64,000 bases of DNA from Typha latifolia. Lineage: Eukaryota; Streptophyta; Magnoliopsida; Poales; Typhaceae. The notes beneath the pieces are model-generated. The model made no database searches. It was not told the DNA's origin and saw only the letters and a list, made by a program, of their open reading frames with translations. Of the stretch, positions 25,172 to 38,434 are shown one piece after another (position 1 is the first letter of the stretch; every line of letters begins with the position of its first letter). The position numbers and the translations under genes are program-made. The stretch covers positions 3,844,001 through 3,908,000 of the forward strand of contig CM034105.1 of the NCBI GenBank assembly GCA_019914945.1, given 5' to 3'.

Positions 25172-27611
25172 TTAAACTAGCAACATTATGGGAATTACTT
25201 GATGTACCGTTTGATACTAAAACTTTGTTAGAGCATAAAAGATAAAAACTATCGTTATCTAACAACTCAAGCTTTTAGAGTAGCTGATGAATTAATATGA
25301 TAGTAGAGCAGAATGTCTTAGTCGGTAGATTCCAAATATCATCAATACCATTCGAACATATAATTACTATAAAAGGATTTGTGGCAATATAGAATTCTTC
25401 AATACATAGTGTCTGTTATACAGAGAGGAAATTGTAATTAATGTGAGTATGTGCTTTCTTTGATTTTGTTCTGTAATAACAACACAATGTGCTTGGGTTA
25501 ACAATATGATTAAGCTGTCTTCTTTATCTAAGAGGTCTATGGTTATCTGTCCTATGGTATCAATTTTTTTTTTCCCATGCAATCTATTATTTGTAGAATC
25601 TTGTTCTATCAGTTCCATAATTGTATATTTTGCTGTAATCTGCAGATGATGGTGAAGACATTGAGGGTTTGCCTTCAGAAGGTGTAGAAATTACTTGCTT
25701 CCATTTGGTGGGTAGCCAGATACTTTATCTTCCACCATTACTATTATTAATTTTTTAATCTCTGATGAAATTTAGACTATAGAGAAATCATTCATTTAGT
25801 TTTTCTCATATACTTCTTCTTCGGTCAATATAAATGACCAAGCTTAGATGAGTCATTCTATTGGAGGGTATTGAATTGGATCCGTCTTTCACTACTATTG
25901 TAAATTTGTAATATCAGTTCTGGTTTACCTTTCTTTCTGCATATGCTGATAAGAACTCAATATTCTAATATTTATTAAGGATATTTAATTTGCAGGATGG
26001 GACACACTATATGATCTATACACCATCTGATCCTCTTCTCTTTGTTGCTGTAAAGGTACCTACATTCCTTATAAAATATCATTAATCTAGAAACAATTCT
26101 CTTCTATTTCTTCAAGGAGGCGTAGACGTTTTCTTTGACAGTATTCATGTTATTTCAGTTGCTCTCTATGATTTACTTGTGATTTGCTGTTTCACATGTG
26201 AAACATGACCAATATTATTATTGCAGGATAAAAATGATGTGCTGCGAATTGCAGATGATGTAAGTGGTTTCATCTGTTTGTTATTTAACTTGATTGTCAT
26301 TTAAGTATTTACTGTTATTCCAGATTTTTCCTTGTCAAGGAAAGTTTCCTTCTGATCATTTGCTTTACTACATTATTTATTGAGACCTTGGCTCCTCATG
26401 TTCTGGCTAAATTGTTACTTTGCGAATAATGGTTCTATTGGCACAAAACGGCTTTTTCCTTACATCCTTTGGCCTTTTCTCTCTCTTTTTATTGGTTTTT
26501 ATATAGTTTACTCCCAGGGAAGATTTAGTTTATTATATGGAGTTCTTTTTCTTGCAAAATATCACCTATGGAAGTAAATTTCACTGATAATAGTGGTTCA
26601 AGTGAACTCTACATAATGAAGTATCTACTGTCATGAAATGATGACAACGAGATTTAAGCTCTATAAAAGCTAATGCTTTTGTTTCTTGCAAAAATTAATT
26701 AACCGAAGTATCAAATTAATGGGAATGAAATTTGAGTGAGGCAGACTAGCATTTAATAAGATTTATTGGCCATTTCTTTATGAGTGCATTGGTGCTGTTG
26801 GCAGGATTAGTGAAATGCTTATTTAGTCTGATGGATTTTCTTAGGCAAAAATATCTTTGATGTAATTATGTAAAAGTATCCTTTGCATACAGGATCTCTT
26901 GGAGGACCCTGCTATCATTGGTGCCATAGACGAGGAGACAGAATTTAACGCTTTGGTGGTATGTAACTTCTTTCAGCGAGGCATCTTTAAATTGTTAAGT
27001 TTCTTTAATGATGATTTTGAGAATCTAATCAACCTATTAATCTAAGTACAATTGTCCAATTTGGTTTAAATATCTTAATGACAGCATCATTACTAGGTTC
27101 TTGTATTTTATCAAAAAAATAATCATTCATGTTATTCTTATTCACTCCGAAACATGTTTGGAATTGCTCTTGTTTTTCACTGTGTGATTATGTCAAAAAG
27201 AACCATGGTTTTGCACTTCTCTTTCACATGAAGACTACATGGTGGAAGTGGTATAAGGCATCTGTTACAGTAGCAACGTAGAGAAAAGATTATTAACAAA
27301 TCTCTTTTCCTCCTTTCCCTTTGGACTTCTGAAAATTCCCTACTAATTAAAAAAAAAAGCTACACTATGTCATGAAAACACCTGTTTATCTTTTTTTCTT
27401 GATGGAAAAAAAATTCTTGCTCTGAGGTTTGTAAACAAAACTTAACATGAGAATGTTTAATTATTGATTGGGTGGATGAATTAACTCATGGTTCATTTTT
27501 TATTTTGTGCTATACATATACTTTTTATCATGCTAGTTATCTCTTTAACACTCTTGACTCCTATAGGAGGAGGAGGCTGCTCTTCTTGAATCATTATTGG
27601 GGGAAAGATGA
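22910..27611 (+). CDS. Plastid-targeted DUF3727 (DUF1292-like) protein
   Basis: Conserved cyanobacterial/plastid protein of unknown biochemical role. Ten coding exons: 22910-23281, 23908-24005, 24089-24134, 24592-24674, 24833-24897, 25646-25707, 25996-26055, 26227-26259, 26893-26958 and 27567-27611. All have GT-AG borders and fitting phases, giving 309 residues. The N-terminal 60 or so residues are rich in Ser, Thr, Ala and basic residues (MMTLSAASPSSYYPSKVNLL), as in a chloroplast transit peptide, followed by a basic/Pro-rich linker. The DUF1292-like strand-rich part starts near TIVDGTNNFPLECVIRR (about 124) and is followed by ILKSTNFNGWSA, AAYALAKIHMHLVVSGFCYT and ARGGFCYSEEDILEF. The DUF3727 part continues with EGVEITCFHLDGTHYMIYTP and DPLLFVAVKDKNDVLRIADD. 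The tail is acidic (EEEAALLESLLGER). The reading frame continues open 65 codons upstream to an ATG at 22715. I prefer 22910 because it gives a normal transit peptide. Confidence 0.88.
25138..25168. repeat. (GA)n microsatellite in an intron
   Basis: An uninterrupted AG/GA array inside intron 5 of the DUF3727 gene, just upstream of a short LTR-like remnant. Confidence 0.9.
25226..25330 (+). mobile_element. Short LTR/primer-site remnant (TRIM/SMART-like family)
   Basis: Starts tgttagagcataaaagataa, continues with the family phrase aagcttttagagtagctgat, and ends gaattaata followed by tgatagtagagc. The last 12 bases align with the initiator-Met tRNA primer-binding site tggtatcagagc. Related copies lie at 40480-40810, 43350-43670 and 45660-46105. 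It lies in intron 5 of the DUF3727 gene, and only one terminal part is evident here. Confidence 0.45.
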
Positions 27612-29311
27612 CGATATTCTCCTGGCGTTAACCGAGAGCTGCTGCTACTCTCTTGAGGAAGATAACTTTCAGAATATGTTAGCCGGAAGCATATTTTGGC
27701 ACAAGTTTTTGTAGTTTCCTTGTAAATGTGAACACTTACAAGATTTCTTTTCCTAATCCAAAGTTCTTATAATGTTCCAACTTATTGGCTATTTCTTTAG
27801 TAGTGGAACTCTAACAACCATTTTGTATCAAGTCCAGCAAGTTCATGTACATTAATTTTGGAACCAAAGTTTAGCCTCCCTCAGAATGAAATCTTTGCTT
27901 GGGTTTGTTGAATGAGAAGCATGTCAATAAATATACTTACAAGAAGCGATGGTAATCATCATATTCAACTGACTGCAAAGAAGTATTGCATTGCAAATGG
28001 AGTAATATACGAATTTATATGGATTGCCAAATATGATACCACAAATTCATCCGCAATCTAACATATTGTCCACACGCATGTCCTGCAACGATTATTTTGT
28101 CTACAAGTAATAAGTTGCAAATTATTGGGTCCAATCCAATATATGTTTGCCAGAATCTCCAATAGAAATTTTGATTTATATAGTAGGTTGTATGAATTAA
28201 TATCTCTACAACCTGGAAAATGGTAGAGATTGGCAAAATTATTGATTTCATGTCCATTATAGAGGTTGGCAAAATTAATGTCTAATAATTTTGTTAGGCA
28301 ATGTAGAAGATTTGTTCTCACACCTGGTGTGGCCGAAGCTTAACAATAATGGCCGTCCAACTTCCTGATCTGCCATAATTTATTTTTAAGAGATGTAAGA
28401 TGATGTTATGACATAATTCATTGAGTGATAAAATGTTTTTTTAAATAAAAAATACCATCATATTTTGTGTGTGTTTATTATCTATCATATAGTTATTATC
28501 GTTCTAACTCTTCTATTTTATTTATATCTTAAAAATATCCGGAGTTTCTTCTACCAAAACAAATTTTTTTTGTTACATTTTAATGATAAATAAATTAAAA
28601 TACTTAAAATACCTGTAATTTGACTCTAAAGACTGGTTCCTCCTTTTACTTTTATCTTACCTTCAATAAATTATTCAAAGGTATTAAATGATAATTGTGA
28701 AATTCCTAAAAAATATATTATACATATATAATTAATTAAGTATTAACCGTTATAATTCGGTTGCATCGCCATGTCCCAGGTCCCACCCACCTGACGTGCA
28801 CTCCAACGCAATCCTCACCTCTCACCTCTCACCTCTCACCTCCCCACACACACAAACTTGTCTCTCTCTCTTCTTTCTCTCTCTAGCTTAATTAGTACGT
28901 TTTCTCTAATCAAATAATTAGTACGTTAATTCGTTAGGGAATAATTAGGCAAACCCAAGAGCACCACCGAATTCCGTTAAAGTTTCCCCCTCCCAAATCC
29001 GGCAAAAAATCTCCAGCAAAAGAGTCCAAAGCAGCACGCAAAGATCCAGAAAGGAAGGAAACAAACCACCTTATTAGATCACAGCCGTATCATTTACTTC
29101 TCCGCAAATTAATCCGCACACATATGACATATCTCTATATCCATAGATATATACGTATATTTTTCTGTGTTTCCTTCCTTGGCTAGATCTGGCATTGGAT
29201 GTATACTGTGACACAGTGTACATAAGCAAGCTTGGTGGAGTTCTTGCATTCATTCTTAAAAGAAGAAGAAGAAGAAGAAGAAGAAGAAGAAGAAGAAGAA
29301 GAAGAAGAGAG
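27612..29311. other. Intergenic DNA and 5' leader of the first beta-galactosidase
   Basis: 27612-27950 is the probable DUF3727 3' UTR. At 28220-28280 the phrase gaggttggcaaaatta occurs twice in slightly altered form, a small imperfect duplication. At about 28816-28842 ctcacct is repeated four times. A GAA/AGA microsatellite at about 29260-29309 abuts the beta-galactosidase start codon, probably in its 5' UTR. No additional gene was recognised. Confidence 0.5.
29260..29309. repeat. (GAA/AGA)n microsatellite in the 5' leader
   Basis: About 16 near-perfect trinucleotide units end immediately before gatgg, where ATG is the start codon at 29312. The array most likely lies in the transcribed leader. 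Confidence 0.85.
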
Positions 29312-32300
29312 ATGGGTTTGAAGATGGTGATGGTGTTGGTGATAGGATGGGTGGTGTGGGCTTCAATGGAGGTAGTAAGAGGAGGAGGAGGAGGAGATGT
29401 TACGTATGATGGAAGAGCTTTGATCGTAAATGGGACGAGGAGGATGTTGTTTTCTGGTTCCATTCATTACCCACGTAGTACTCCTGAGGTTGGTAACTAA
29501 TCCTCTCTCTCTCTCTCTCAGAACATTGAACTCTATCATGAATTAGAGGCAAATGAGATCTTAGCGACTAGAAGAACAATTGCTGATCAAACTGGAATTT
29601 TTTTTTCAAAAGGCGTTAGCGAGTCATCCTTGCTCTTCTAAAGGAATAATCTAAGAAAGGCTGAAGTGGCCATAAACAAGTTGGTGAATAGTTTTTATCT
29701 TAATCCAGGTCAGGTTCTATTACAACTTGTTTTATGGCCATGTGTCTGTCTCATGGTCAACCAAGGCTTTTTTTTTTTTTCTTCTTCTGGTCAACTAACT
29801 CTTGCTTAAGAATAAGGAAGATAAATCTTATAAGGAATATAAAATGGAATAGGATTTAATCCATATTACTAATTCGTTCTTGATTCTGCAGTGATTTTTC
29901 TAAAAGCATTTTATTTATGATTTTTTTGGTACATACTCCTTAAAAATCTTATATCTTCACAGATATCCCTTGGAGTTAATTAACCATTAAAATTTTAAAA
30001 AAATTAGGCATAAAAAGATAAAACTATCCTTATTTTAGTTTTTATAAATTTTTCTTAGTTAAGGGTATTTTTATTTTTTTCTATTAAATTATTAAAACTT
30101 AATTTGAAAAGTAACGAGGTGGGTATCTATACAAGTAACATATATTTTGAAGGGTATACATGAAAATATTAATTTTAGAGGAGCATACAAGTAGATAAGA
30201 GTTTTTTGAAGGGTATACACGTAAAAGAACCCTTTTATTTATTTCTCTTATATTGGTTTCTGCCTCATTCTTGATATTGTAAGCTCTTATCTAGACCTAA
30301 TTTGTAGATAATCTTCAACCAAGATTTGATTAAGAATCCACACTAATTAAGGATTATCATTCACTTGCTTAAATTTTCTGCAAGAATGAAAGTTAACTAA
30401 CAAATTTTCAGATAGGAAGTTTAACTCCTAGCTATTTGATGAAGGCATTGATGAACTGCAAAAAAATTGACAGATGTGGCCATCCCTCATAGCTAAAGCC
30501 AAGGAAGGTGGGCTGGATGTGATCCAAACTTATGTGTTTTGGAATGTTCATGAGCCCATCCAGGGACAGGCAAGTCTTCTGTGAAGTTATTAAAGCATTC
30601 CTTCAAAGATGATGGTTTTCTATTTCTTCTTCTTCTTCTTCTGTTCAATAAGATACTTTTGTAATCTGTTGATCAGTATAACTTTGAAGGAAGATATGAT
30701 CTTGTGAGGTTTATAAAAGAAGTTCAAGCTCAAGGCCTCTATGTAAGCCTCCGGCTCGGTCCCTTCATCGAGTCCGAATGGAAATACGGGTATTAATCAA
30801 TAATTTCCGCCGTATTTATAATCAAATACTAGTGCAAGTGTAGACAGGCAGGTGGATACAGTACAATGTTAATGCTTTCATCTAATTGTATCAGTAAATA
30901 CATACATCAACCAAGCATTAAACCATTCAAAAATTTCTAACATGGAAAACATAATAATGGGAATATGATCACTGCTATTTATCTCGAAGAACGACAAGAT
31001 GCATATAACTTATTCCATTACTGCATATAGCAAACAATGGTTTCAGAAATATATAGTGAGGAGTTAATGACAAGTTTGAAACATTTATTCAGTTTGCTAT
31101 TACTTGTATTTCTAAAGCTCTGATATTGACTTCTACAGAGCCTTCCCATTTTGGTTGCGTGACATCCCAGGAATTACCTTCAGATGCGATAATGAACCAT
31201 TCAAGGTAAGTACTTGCATGAAATTATTACAACCTAAAGCAAATTTATGGATTCCTTCAGATGCAATAATGAACCAAATTTACAAACCATTCTTGTTTGC
31301 GGTTTAACATAAAAACAAAGAAAAACCAGGAAAGAATATGTTCACTTCTCCATTGCTAAATGCCAAGAACTCACATGCTACCTCAACCTTGGAGTGATGA
31401 CAAGATAATCATACTTGTAACTCTTCTTATATGTAGAACTAACTATACAGTAAAGTCTTCCTTATTGGTTATTTTTCTCTTAATGGGTGTCTCAAGTTTA
31501 ACTACTTCATATGCAGTCTCACATGCAAACATTTGTGGCAATGATAGTAGATATGATGAAGTCTGAGAGACTGTATTACCCTCAAGGAGGCCCAATCATC
31601 ATTTCTCAGGTGTCACCAAGATCAAACAGAATAAACTAACTGGTGTTATGTATCTGAGGTCCACTTGTTGAAACCTACATGTACAAAAATTATGATGCAG
31701 ATTGAAAACGAGTACCAAATGGTCGAACGTGCGTTCCATCAGAGAGGACCGCCTTATGTTCACTGGGCAGCATCAATGGCTGTGGGCCTTCAAACTGGTG
31801 TTCCATGGATGATGTGCAAGCAAGATGATGCTCCAGACCCAGTTGTCAGTCTTCATTACTGCCCTTTTCATGTCTACTGAGAACTGCCAATTTGAGTTTT
31901 TGAAACTTCATAACATCGCAATTCACCTGCAGATTAATTCCTGCAATGGATTGGTATGCGGAGAAACCTTTGTAGGGCCAAACTCACCTAATAAGCCAGC
32001 ATTATGGACCGAAAATTGGACGCAAGCGTATGTTGAATAGTTTCATGTGTCTATATGATTCTCAGATAGTCATATTTCTATTACACCTTGAAAACAACCT
32101 TATATGCAATATGGTTTGTGTTTATTTTCATTGTGGAGTAAATGTCTCAAACGATAATTACTTAAAAACAAACAATTTAATGTTATTTAAAAGGATCTGA
32201 TTTAGAAATTAATTCCTGTTATTCCAATGTGGAATTAAATGAAATTCATATATTTGGGATTAATGATTTTTGCCAATAATAGTTACTTTTCTAACATCAA

Positions 32301-35300
32301 TATCTAATCTTTCTCAAACTGACATATTGGAAATGTAATAAGAAAATCAAAAGATGCAGCTTTTACCTGATATATTACTACAAAAAATTTCCTTGTTTAT
32401 CTAGTTTTCTATATTGTTAGATGATGCCTAAATACCACAAGAAACTAGTAGCTGACTATATTTTCATGCAGCTATCAAGTGTATGGTAAGGAGCCAAGGA
32501 TTAGGTCTGCAGAAGAAATAGCCTTTTCTGTTGCACTTTTTATTGCAAAGAAGAAAGGAAGCTTTGTGAACTACTACATGGTATGATTATTTTTACACTT
32601 TAACTGCATATCTTTTGCATGTTGAGAATGCGTATTCATCTTTCATTACCAAGATGTTCAATACATTTCATCAGAATAACATGGGCAAGATGTCCCTCTA
32701 GTGATAAAACATAGCAAAAGGAAAGCAAATATAGGAGCAGGTAATCGAATATATTGTACTTTTTTGTATCATATTTGCTTATTCAAATGCCCACTCTCAG
32801 GAGAGTAAGGTTGCTCTAAATAGATCAGCAAGTATTTCTGCTTTTATTTCAAATATTGTGCATATGACATACTGTGCAACTGAGATAACTCAATAAAAAG
32901 TACAGCAGAAAATGATACCTTTAATATTTGAAACCTTCAGATTGAAACTCAAAATAAAACTGGATCAAGAAAATAAAACAGATTATAGACATATCAAATA
33001 CTGTACAAATTTAGGGGTAACCACGGAAGAGCAACTAATCTCGACTTGAAATGAACTTCGTCTTATTTACAGAGCAAATTCATACAATTCAAAAGTAACT
33101 AGAGCTAAATAAAATGAGATTGGTTGAGACCACAGTCAAGTCCAATGAGCTGCCTACGAGTGGCTTGAATCAACTGACTTTCCTAGGTTCCCAATAAGGA
33201 TTTGAAAGCTATGACATAAATGAAAAGCTATGCTTAACTATACATGAACATGACTCTTACAATGCTGATTTGATGCAGTACCATGGAGGCACAAATTTTG
33301 GGAACTCTGCCTCTTCATTTGTGACAACAAGCTACTATGATAAAGCTCCTCTTGATGAGTATGGTAAAATTCTGTCTAGCAAAAACTCATTCTATTTCAT
33401 TGACTTGAATATGATAAATGCTTCCGAGCAAAAAATTCATCCTATTCAACTGTCAATACAAGTGCAATAATACATATAATAAAAGTGAATGTAGATATGC
33501 GATACCTCCTGCAGGTTTGATATGGCAACCTACATGGGAGCATCTTAGGGAATTGCATGCTGCAGTGAAGCTATCTTCTGAGCCATTACTTTGGGGAACA
33601 TATAGTAATTTTTCAGTTGGCCAGCTACAAGAGGTGAAATTTCATGACCAAGTGTACCTTTGATAACCATCCATAAATATGAAAATGTGGATACCTGGTG
33701 ATATGACATAACTTACCACAGGCACATGTTTTTCAAACAAATACTGGGAAGTGCGCAGCTTTCATCATAAACTTCGACCGGCATCATATTGAAAATATCC
33801 AATTTCATCATGTGACGCTTGACTTACCTGCCAAATCAATCAGTATTCTACCAGATTGCAAAAATACAGCCTTCAACACTGCAAAGGTGATTTACAAAGA
33901 AAGTTCAATTCTAAAAAGGAAAATCATCTGATTTATCAAGTTAAAGATTGGCATTGTGATGTATGCAGTTGTTTTTCCCACTAACTCTTTCATAAGTAAA
34001 TCATTATTATCATTTCAATTTCTACAGTAAATATTTTTTTTTTATCTCAATATGGTTTCAAGGTGATTGCTCAATATGGTTCGAGATCGGAAAAAGCAGT
34101 GCAGTATCTGAAAGATGCTCAGAAATGGGTAGAATTCATCGATGAAATTGCAGATGTCAGAAGCGCTACATTTACCAAGAATCAACTGTCTGAGCAAATG
34201 TCAACAACAAAAGATGCAACAGATTATCTTTGGTACACTGTCAGGTAGGATGAGAAATACTATAGTTCTATAAATTCTCAGATAATAGGTATAGTCATTT
34301 ACCAAAAAATTATAGCAGTTTTTGTCAGCACTTGTCAAAAAGATTATCATTTTTCACTGTTTACCTTCTTCTGAAAGAACTATCTGGAATGCAGCTATAA
34401 CCAGACATCAACTGGTGGTCAACATGTACTTCATGTCGAGTCAAAAGCACACGTCTTACATGCTTTTGTTAACAACGAATTTGTAGGTAGTAACTTACTT
34501 TGTCCAATATTTTATTCAATAAATAGAATATACATGTTAAAACATTTTTGATGAAATTCTTCCTCCATGACGAAAAAGCTTGGTAATCTACAGGATTACC
34601 ATTTTGTGAGTACCCTTCTCATATAGAATGAATAATGCTGGATTTATCTATGTTCACAATGTTATTAGGAAGTGTGCAAGGAAGTCATGATGGACCATCA
34701 GTCATTGTTCTGGAGGGACCCATTTCGCTAAAGGAAGGGCAGAACAGAATCGCATTACTAAGTGTCATGGTTGGGTCACCGGTATGAATCTTAGCTCCTG
34801 TTTTCAGTGCTTAAATCGAGCAAGTTGCATGATATATACCTATAACAAATGACTTACATAAGGCTTAATAATAAATGAATGCTTACTCATGAAGGGGAAT
34901 CCTCAAATTAGCTATGCTCATTCGAGCAATGCTTACTCCTGTTTTCAGTGCCTAAATCCAGCAAGTTGCATGATATATACCTATAACAAATGACTTGCAT
35001 AAGGCTTAATAATAAATGAATGCTTACTCATGAAGGGGAATCCTCAAATTAGCTATGCTCATTCGAGAAAAAATTTCAAAACCACAATCATTCTTACTGA
35101 ATGAGGTCTCTCCAGATGATAGAACTTACAGGTCAACCTCTCAATAATTTTGTTAAGGTTTCTTATGTCTTTACATAGAAGGTTCCTTGAGAGGAAGGCG
35201 AAGACTTGGTGTAAGAATTAGTAAGAAAAGACTCAACATTATCTAAAACAAACCTCCGAGTAAGTGGAGATGAACGGAAAATACAGTTCCATATAGCTGA

Positions 35301-37435
35301 CCCCAAATGCATGGACTAAAGGCATGATTGTTGTTGTACTTCTTATTTCTTTTCCAGAAAAAATAATGTTCCAACAGATGTATGAGCCCTGCTAAAGCAA
35401 AAGAGATGAAGTTCCTATAATCTGAATTCTGAAACTTGTTGCTGCACTTCATTCATTAACAGAAGGTATTGGAGGAAAAAAAGTCTCTTAAGGATTTTCT
35501 AGAAAGAATCATTGAAGTAACATAAAACTCATAATTTTTTACACTAACAATTCACTTCTTTTTTGAGACAAAAAGTATATGCTTAGTTAGGTTTCCTTCT
35601 TTGAATTTATCAGCTAGGATCAGAAGGACACTGTGTACTATTAGAAAACAATTAGAACATAATCAGAAGATGACTGAAAAATCTTGCAACTTGTAAGATG
35701 CAAATGGTACTCTACCCAAATCAGCTGTCTTGGGAAATGTCCTTTATCAGATACTATGCTCCTGCTGCAAAAGATTAGCATATAAAATGTTCTGAGATCC
35801 TACAAATTAGAATGTGAATCTTGCCTTTCGTTTTCAAATATTTTAAATCCTTAGGTTTGGCTGGTAAAAAGGGGTAGAAAATATCATCTCAGCAGCAGCA
35901 GCAGCAGCAGCAGAACTAATTCAAGCCTGTCTATACAGAACTTTCAAGTTACCCAAACAACAATTATGTCAAATCATACAAATACCAAAGTTATGCTAAC
36001 ATGTAAATTTAAGATAAATAATGGTATAACAGTCAAGAATAGGACTCTTCTTCTTTTGGTCTACTAGTGCGTGTCAGATCATAATATGCACAGCTTGATG
36101 TCTGATCCATTTATTTGTAGGACTCTGGGGCTTACCTTGAAAGAAGATTTGCTGGACTTAGTAGAGTGAGCATTCAGACAGGGAATGCATCTAAAAATCT
36201 CAATGATCACAAGTGGGGTTACCAGGTATATTTGGTTGTTGATACAGGAGGTTCCAGAAATTTGTAAACAGCTGGTTGCCATAATAGAGATCATAGAGAA
36301 ACATTCAGCACAAATAGTAGTCTATTCCTGGAATAATCTAATTAATGGCTTTCTGCATTTGTTCAATTAATCATCTGTTCAACATGTTCTATGGGAGATG
36401 GAATATTTTTTTCTGTTCATATAAAAAGAAAGATACTACAACATAGAATGCTTAAATCTGATCTATGAAGAAAAAACGCAGGTTGGTTTAGTGGGAGAAA
36501 AGAAACAAATCTACTCTCAGGAAGGATCAGAGAAGGTGGAATGGAGATCCAGTGAGAACTCTATCAGTCAACCCCTTGTGTGGTACAAGGTGAATAATAT
36601 ACAACCATGTTATCAGTGCTTTGAACTAGTAGCTGACACCATTTCTTATTCTCCACAGACGACATTTGATACTCCTTCTGGTACTGATCCAGTGGCACTC
36701 AACCTTACAAGTATGGGAAAAGGTGAAGTGTGGGTCAATGGAGAAAGCATTGGACGATATTGGGTCTCCTTCAAAACTCCCAACGGGAAGCCATCTCAAT
36801 CTCTGTAAGTAGAGAGCTCTTATCATTCCAGTTCCTTACCTCACTCTTTCTCATATTGAGCTTTAATGAAGTTTCTTGCCTCATCTGATGAGTTCACTCC
36901 ATTTATTTTCCTCACCTATGCAACCCTACAAGCTACCATGTTCCTCGGTCCTTTCTGAAACCTTCTGGGAATCTTCTTGTTCTCTTTGAAGAAACGGGTG
37001 GAGACCCTCTTCAAATCACAGTGAACACCATCTCAGTTGCTCATGTATGTGGTAATGTGCATGAATCCGATACTCCATCCCTAATTTCAAGTACTGCACA
37101 TCCAAGTGTGCATCTTCAGTGCCGACAAGGCAAAACCATTGCTGCTATCGAATTTGCAAGCTATGGACAGCCTGCGGGTGACTGCAAAAACTACAGCACT
37201 GGTAGTTGCCATTCAGTTGCATCCAAATCAATTGTGGAACAGGTAACCTCTTAAAACTCTCTTAAGTTCTCATCATGTTATAGTCCTAAAAAGTTTCAAC
37301 TGGTGCTTTTCTATCCTGTGACAGGTTTGCCTAGGTAATACTAACTGCTCTATCCCTGTTTTGGCCTCGACATTTGGAGGCGACCCATGTCCAGGCGCTG
37401 CAAAATCTCTGTTGGTTGTTGCAAGTTGCAGTTGA
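29312..37435 (+). CDS. BGAL16: Beta-galactosidase, GH35, BGAL16-like with SUEL lectin domain
   Basis: Secreted GH35 beta-galactosidase acting on cell-wall galactosides. Nineteen coding exons: 29312-29488, 30474-30569, 30677-30789, 31139-31205, 31517-31609, 31701-31844, 31933-32027, 32472-32580, 33279-33363, 33515-33633, 33722-33886, 34063-34244, 34395-34486, 34669-34781, 36121-36225, 36482-36589, 36659-36804, 36933-37242 and 37325-37435, giving 809 residues. Intron 2 starts with GC instead of GT. The signal peptide is about 1-27. The catalytic acid/base is E125 in [11 protein letters not shown] and the nucleophile E257 in [21 protein letters not shown] and YHGGTNFG are also present. A galactose-binding SUEL lectin domain covers about 728-809 with paired cysteines. 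The acid/base loop has IESEW where most family members have CAEWN, a variant I recall from the BGAL16 side of the family. Substrate is not deducible. The next gene is a tandem paralogue with the same exon plan. Confidence 0.93.
29920..30240. repeat. Dispersed AT-rich repeat in intron 1
   Basis: This intron segment shares wording with DNA at about 61590-61880, for example tatccttattttagttttta here against tatccttattttagtcttta there, followed in both by a ttcttagtta phrase and aacttgaaaag/aatttgaaaag. Its outer parts carry repeated gggtatac...gtaaaa/gaaaat phrases. Boundaries and class are unknown; it is probably a decayed non-autonomous element. Confidence 0.45.
34795..35067. repeat. Tandem duplication with 141-bp period in intron 14
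   Basis: Copy 1 (34795-34926) and copy 2 (34936-35067) are nearly identical over 132 bases, with about three substitutions seen (for example aaatcgagcaag versus aaatccagcaag). Both begin ctcctgttttcagtgc and end gctatgctcattcgag. It lies wholly in intron 14 of the BGAL16-like gene and does not touch splice sites. Confidence 0.9.
35889..35912. repeat. (CAG)n microsatellite in intron 14
   Basis: About eight cag/agc units in intron 14 of the first beta-galactosidase. Non-coding in this model. Confidence 0.85.
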
Positions 37436-38434
37436 TCTCTAGATCCTAGAGTAGCAATACCTTCATAGGAAAACTTCACAACAAGACACAAAATTACAGC
37501 ATATAGATTCTCCAAAACCAATTAATAAAGCCAGCTACATGAAAGAAACCTCCGGAAGGAACCGCGGAAGCATCAATCAAACAAATAAATGTATCTGGCC
37601 GATCGCATGCCAAGGTTTTGTTGTTCAACAACATTGACTAAAGAAATAAACGTTTCTCATTCTTTCAACAGTGTTTGCATTGATAAAAAGGTATGAAATG
37701 ATAAAGGATCAGACAATTAAGTAGGAAAAACAAAGCTAGTGGATTAATTGGTCTAAACTGGAGAAGGATATTAGAAGACAAGATATTTGACATCATCTAC
37801 CTCTGTTAATGGGAGACTCTCGCATCTCTTTGCTCCTCCATTGGGTAGATCGCTGATTTAGAGATTTCTTTCTCACTCTCTGTGAAACATTTCGTCGAAC
37901 AGGACGATGGATCAGATGACACGTCCGCCATGGCAGAATCCTAGAAGCTAAAATTAATAGAATATTTCGCAAAGCAGGCTTGGCAGGGTCCTAGACCTGA
38001 GACCAAACCTCTGGTCCCACTAATATCGTGACACGTCCGCCTTATCCCTGTGGTCGAAGGTGGGCCCCGCTTTCCCGTAAAGCGCGTCTCATCCATCTAC
38101 CATGTGTGCATAAAGTCCAAAAACTTCGTCACGCTGCAGCGTCCAATGCCGTCCGCGCCAAAACTCGCTCAAATCTACCATTCGGTGCGCCTCTGCTGTG
38201 CCTCTTCGAACAGCAGATACCGTTGAGACATGACGTGGGAAATTTTGTTTGGCTCTTATCTGTATACCTCAACATGTCGCATAAATATTGGCCTCTGCTT
38301 CCTTTCTTCCGTACAATTACCGCGCGATAAACCCATTGGTTGTTTCTCCAGTAATAAAATGATACTACCCAACAACTTCCCATGTATGTGCACTGCAGTG
38401 CACTGCTCCACTCAGACGGAGCTCCATCCATGTC

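Noticed and set aside
25000..25600. Possible extra exon in DUF3727 intron 5
   Set aside because: The flanking exons join in phase and give the conserved sequence without interruption; the frames here are AT-rich and partly repeat-derived.
28015..28321. Two overlapping minus-strand frames of 85-87 codons
   Set aside because: The repetition within them comes from a small duplicated ggttggcaaaatta phrase, and no protein family was recognised.
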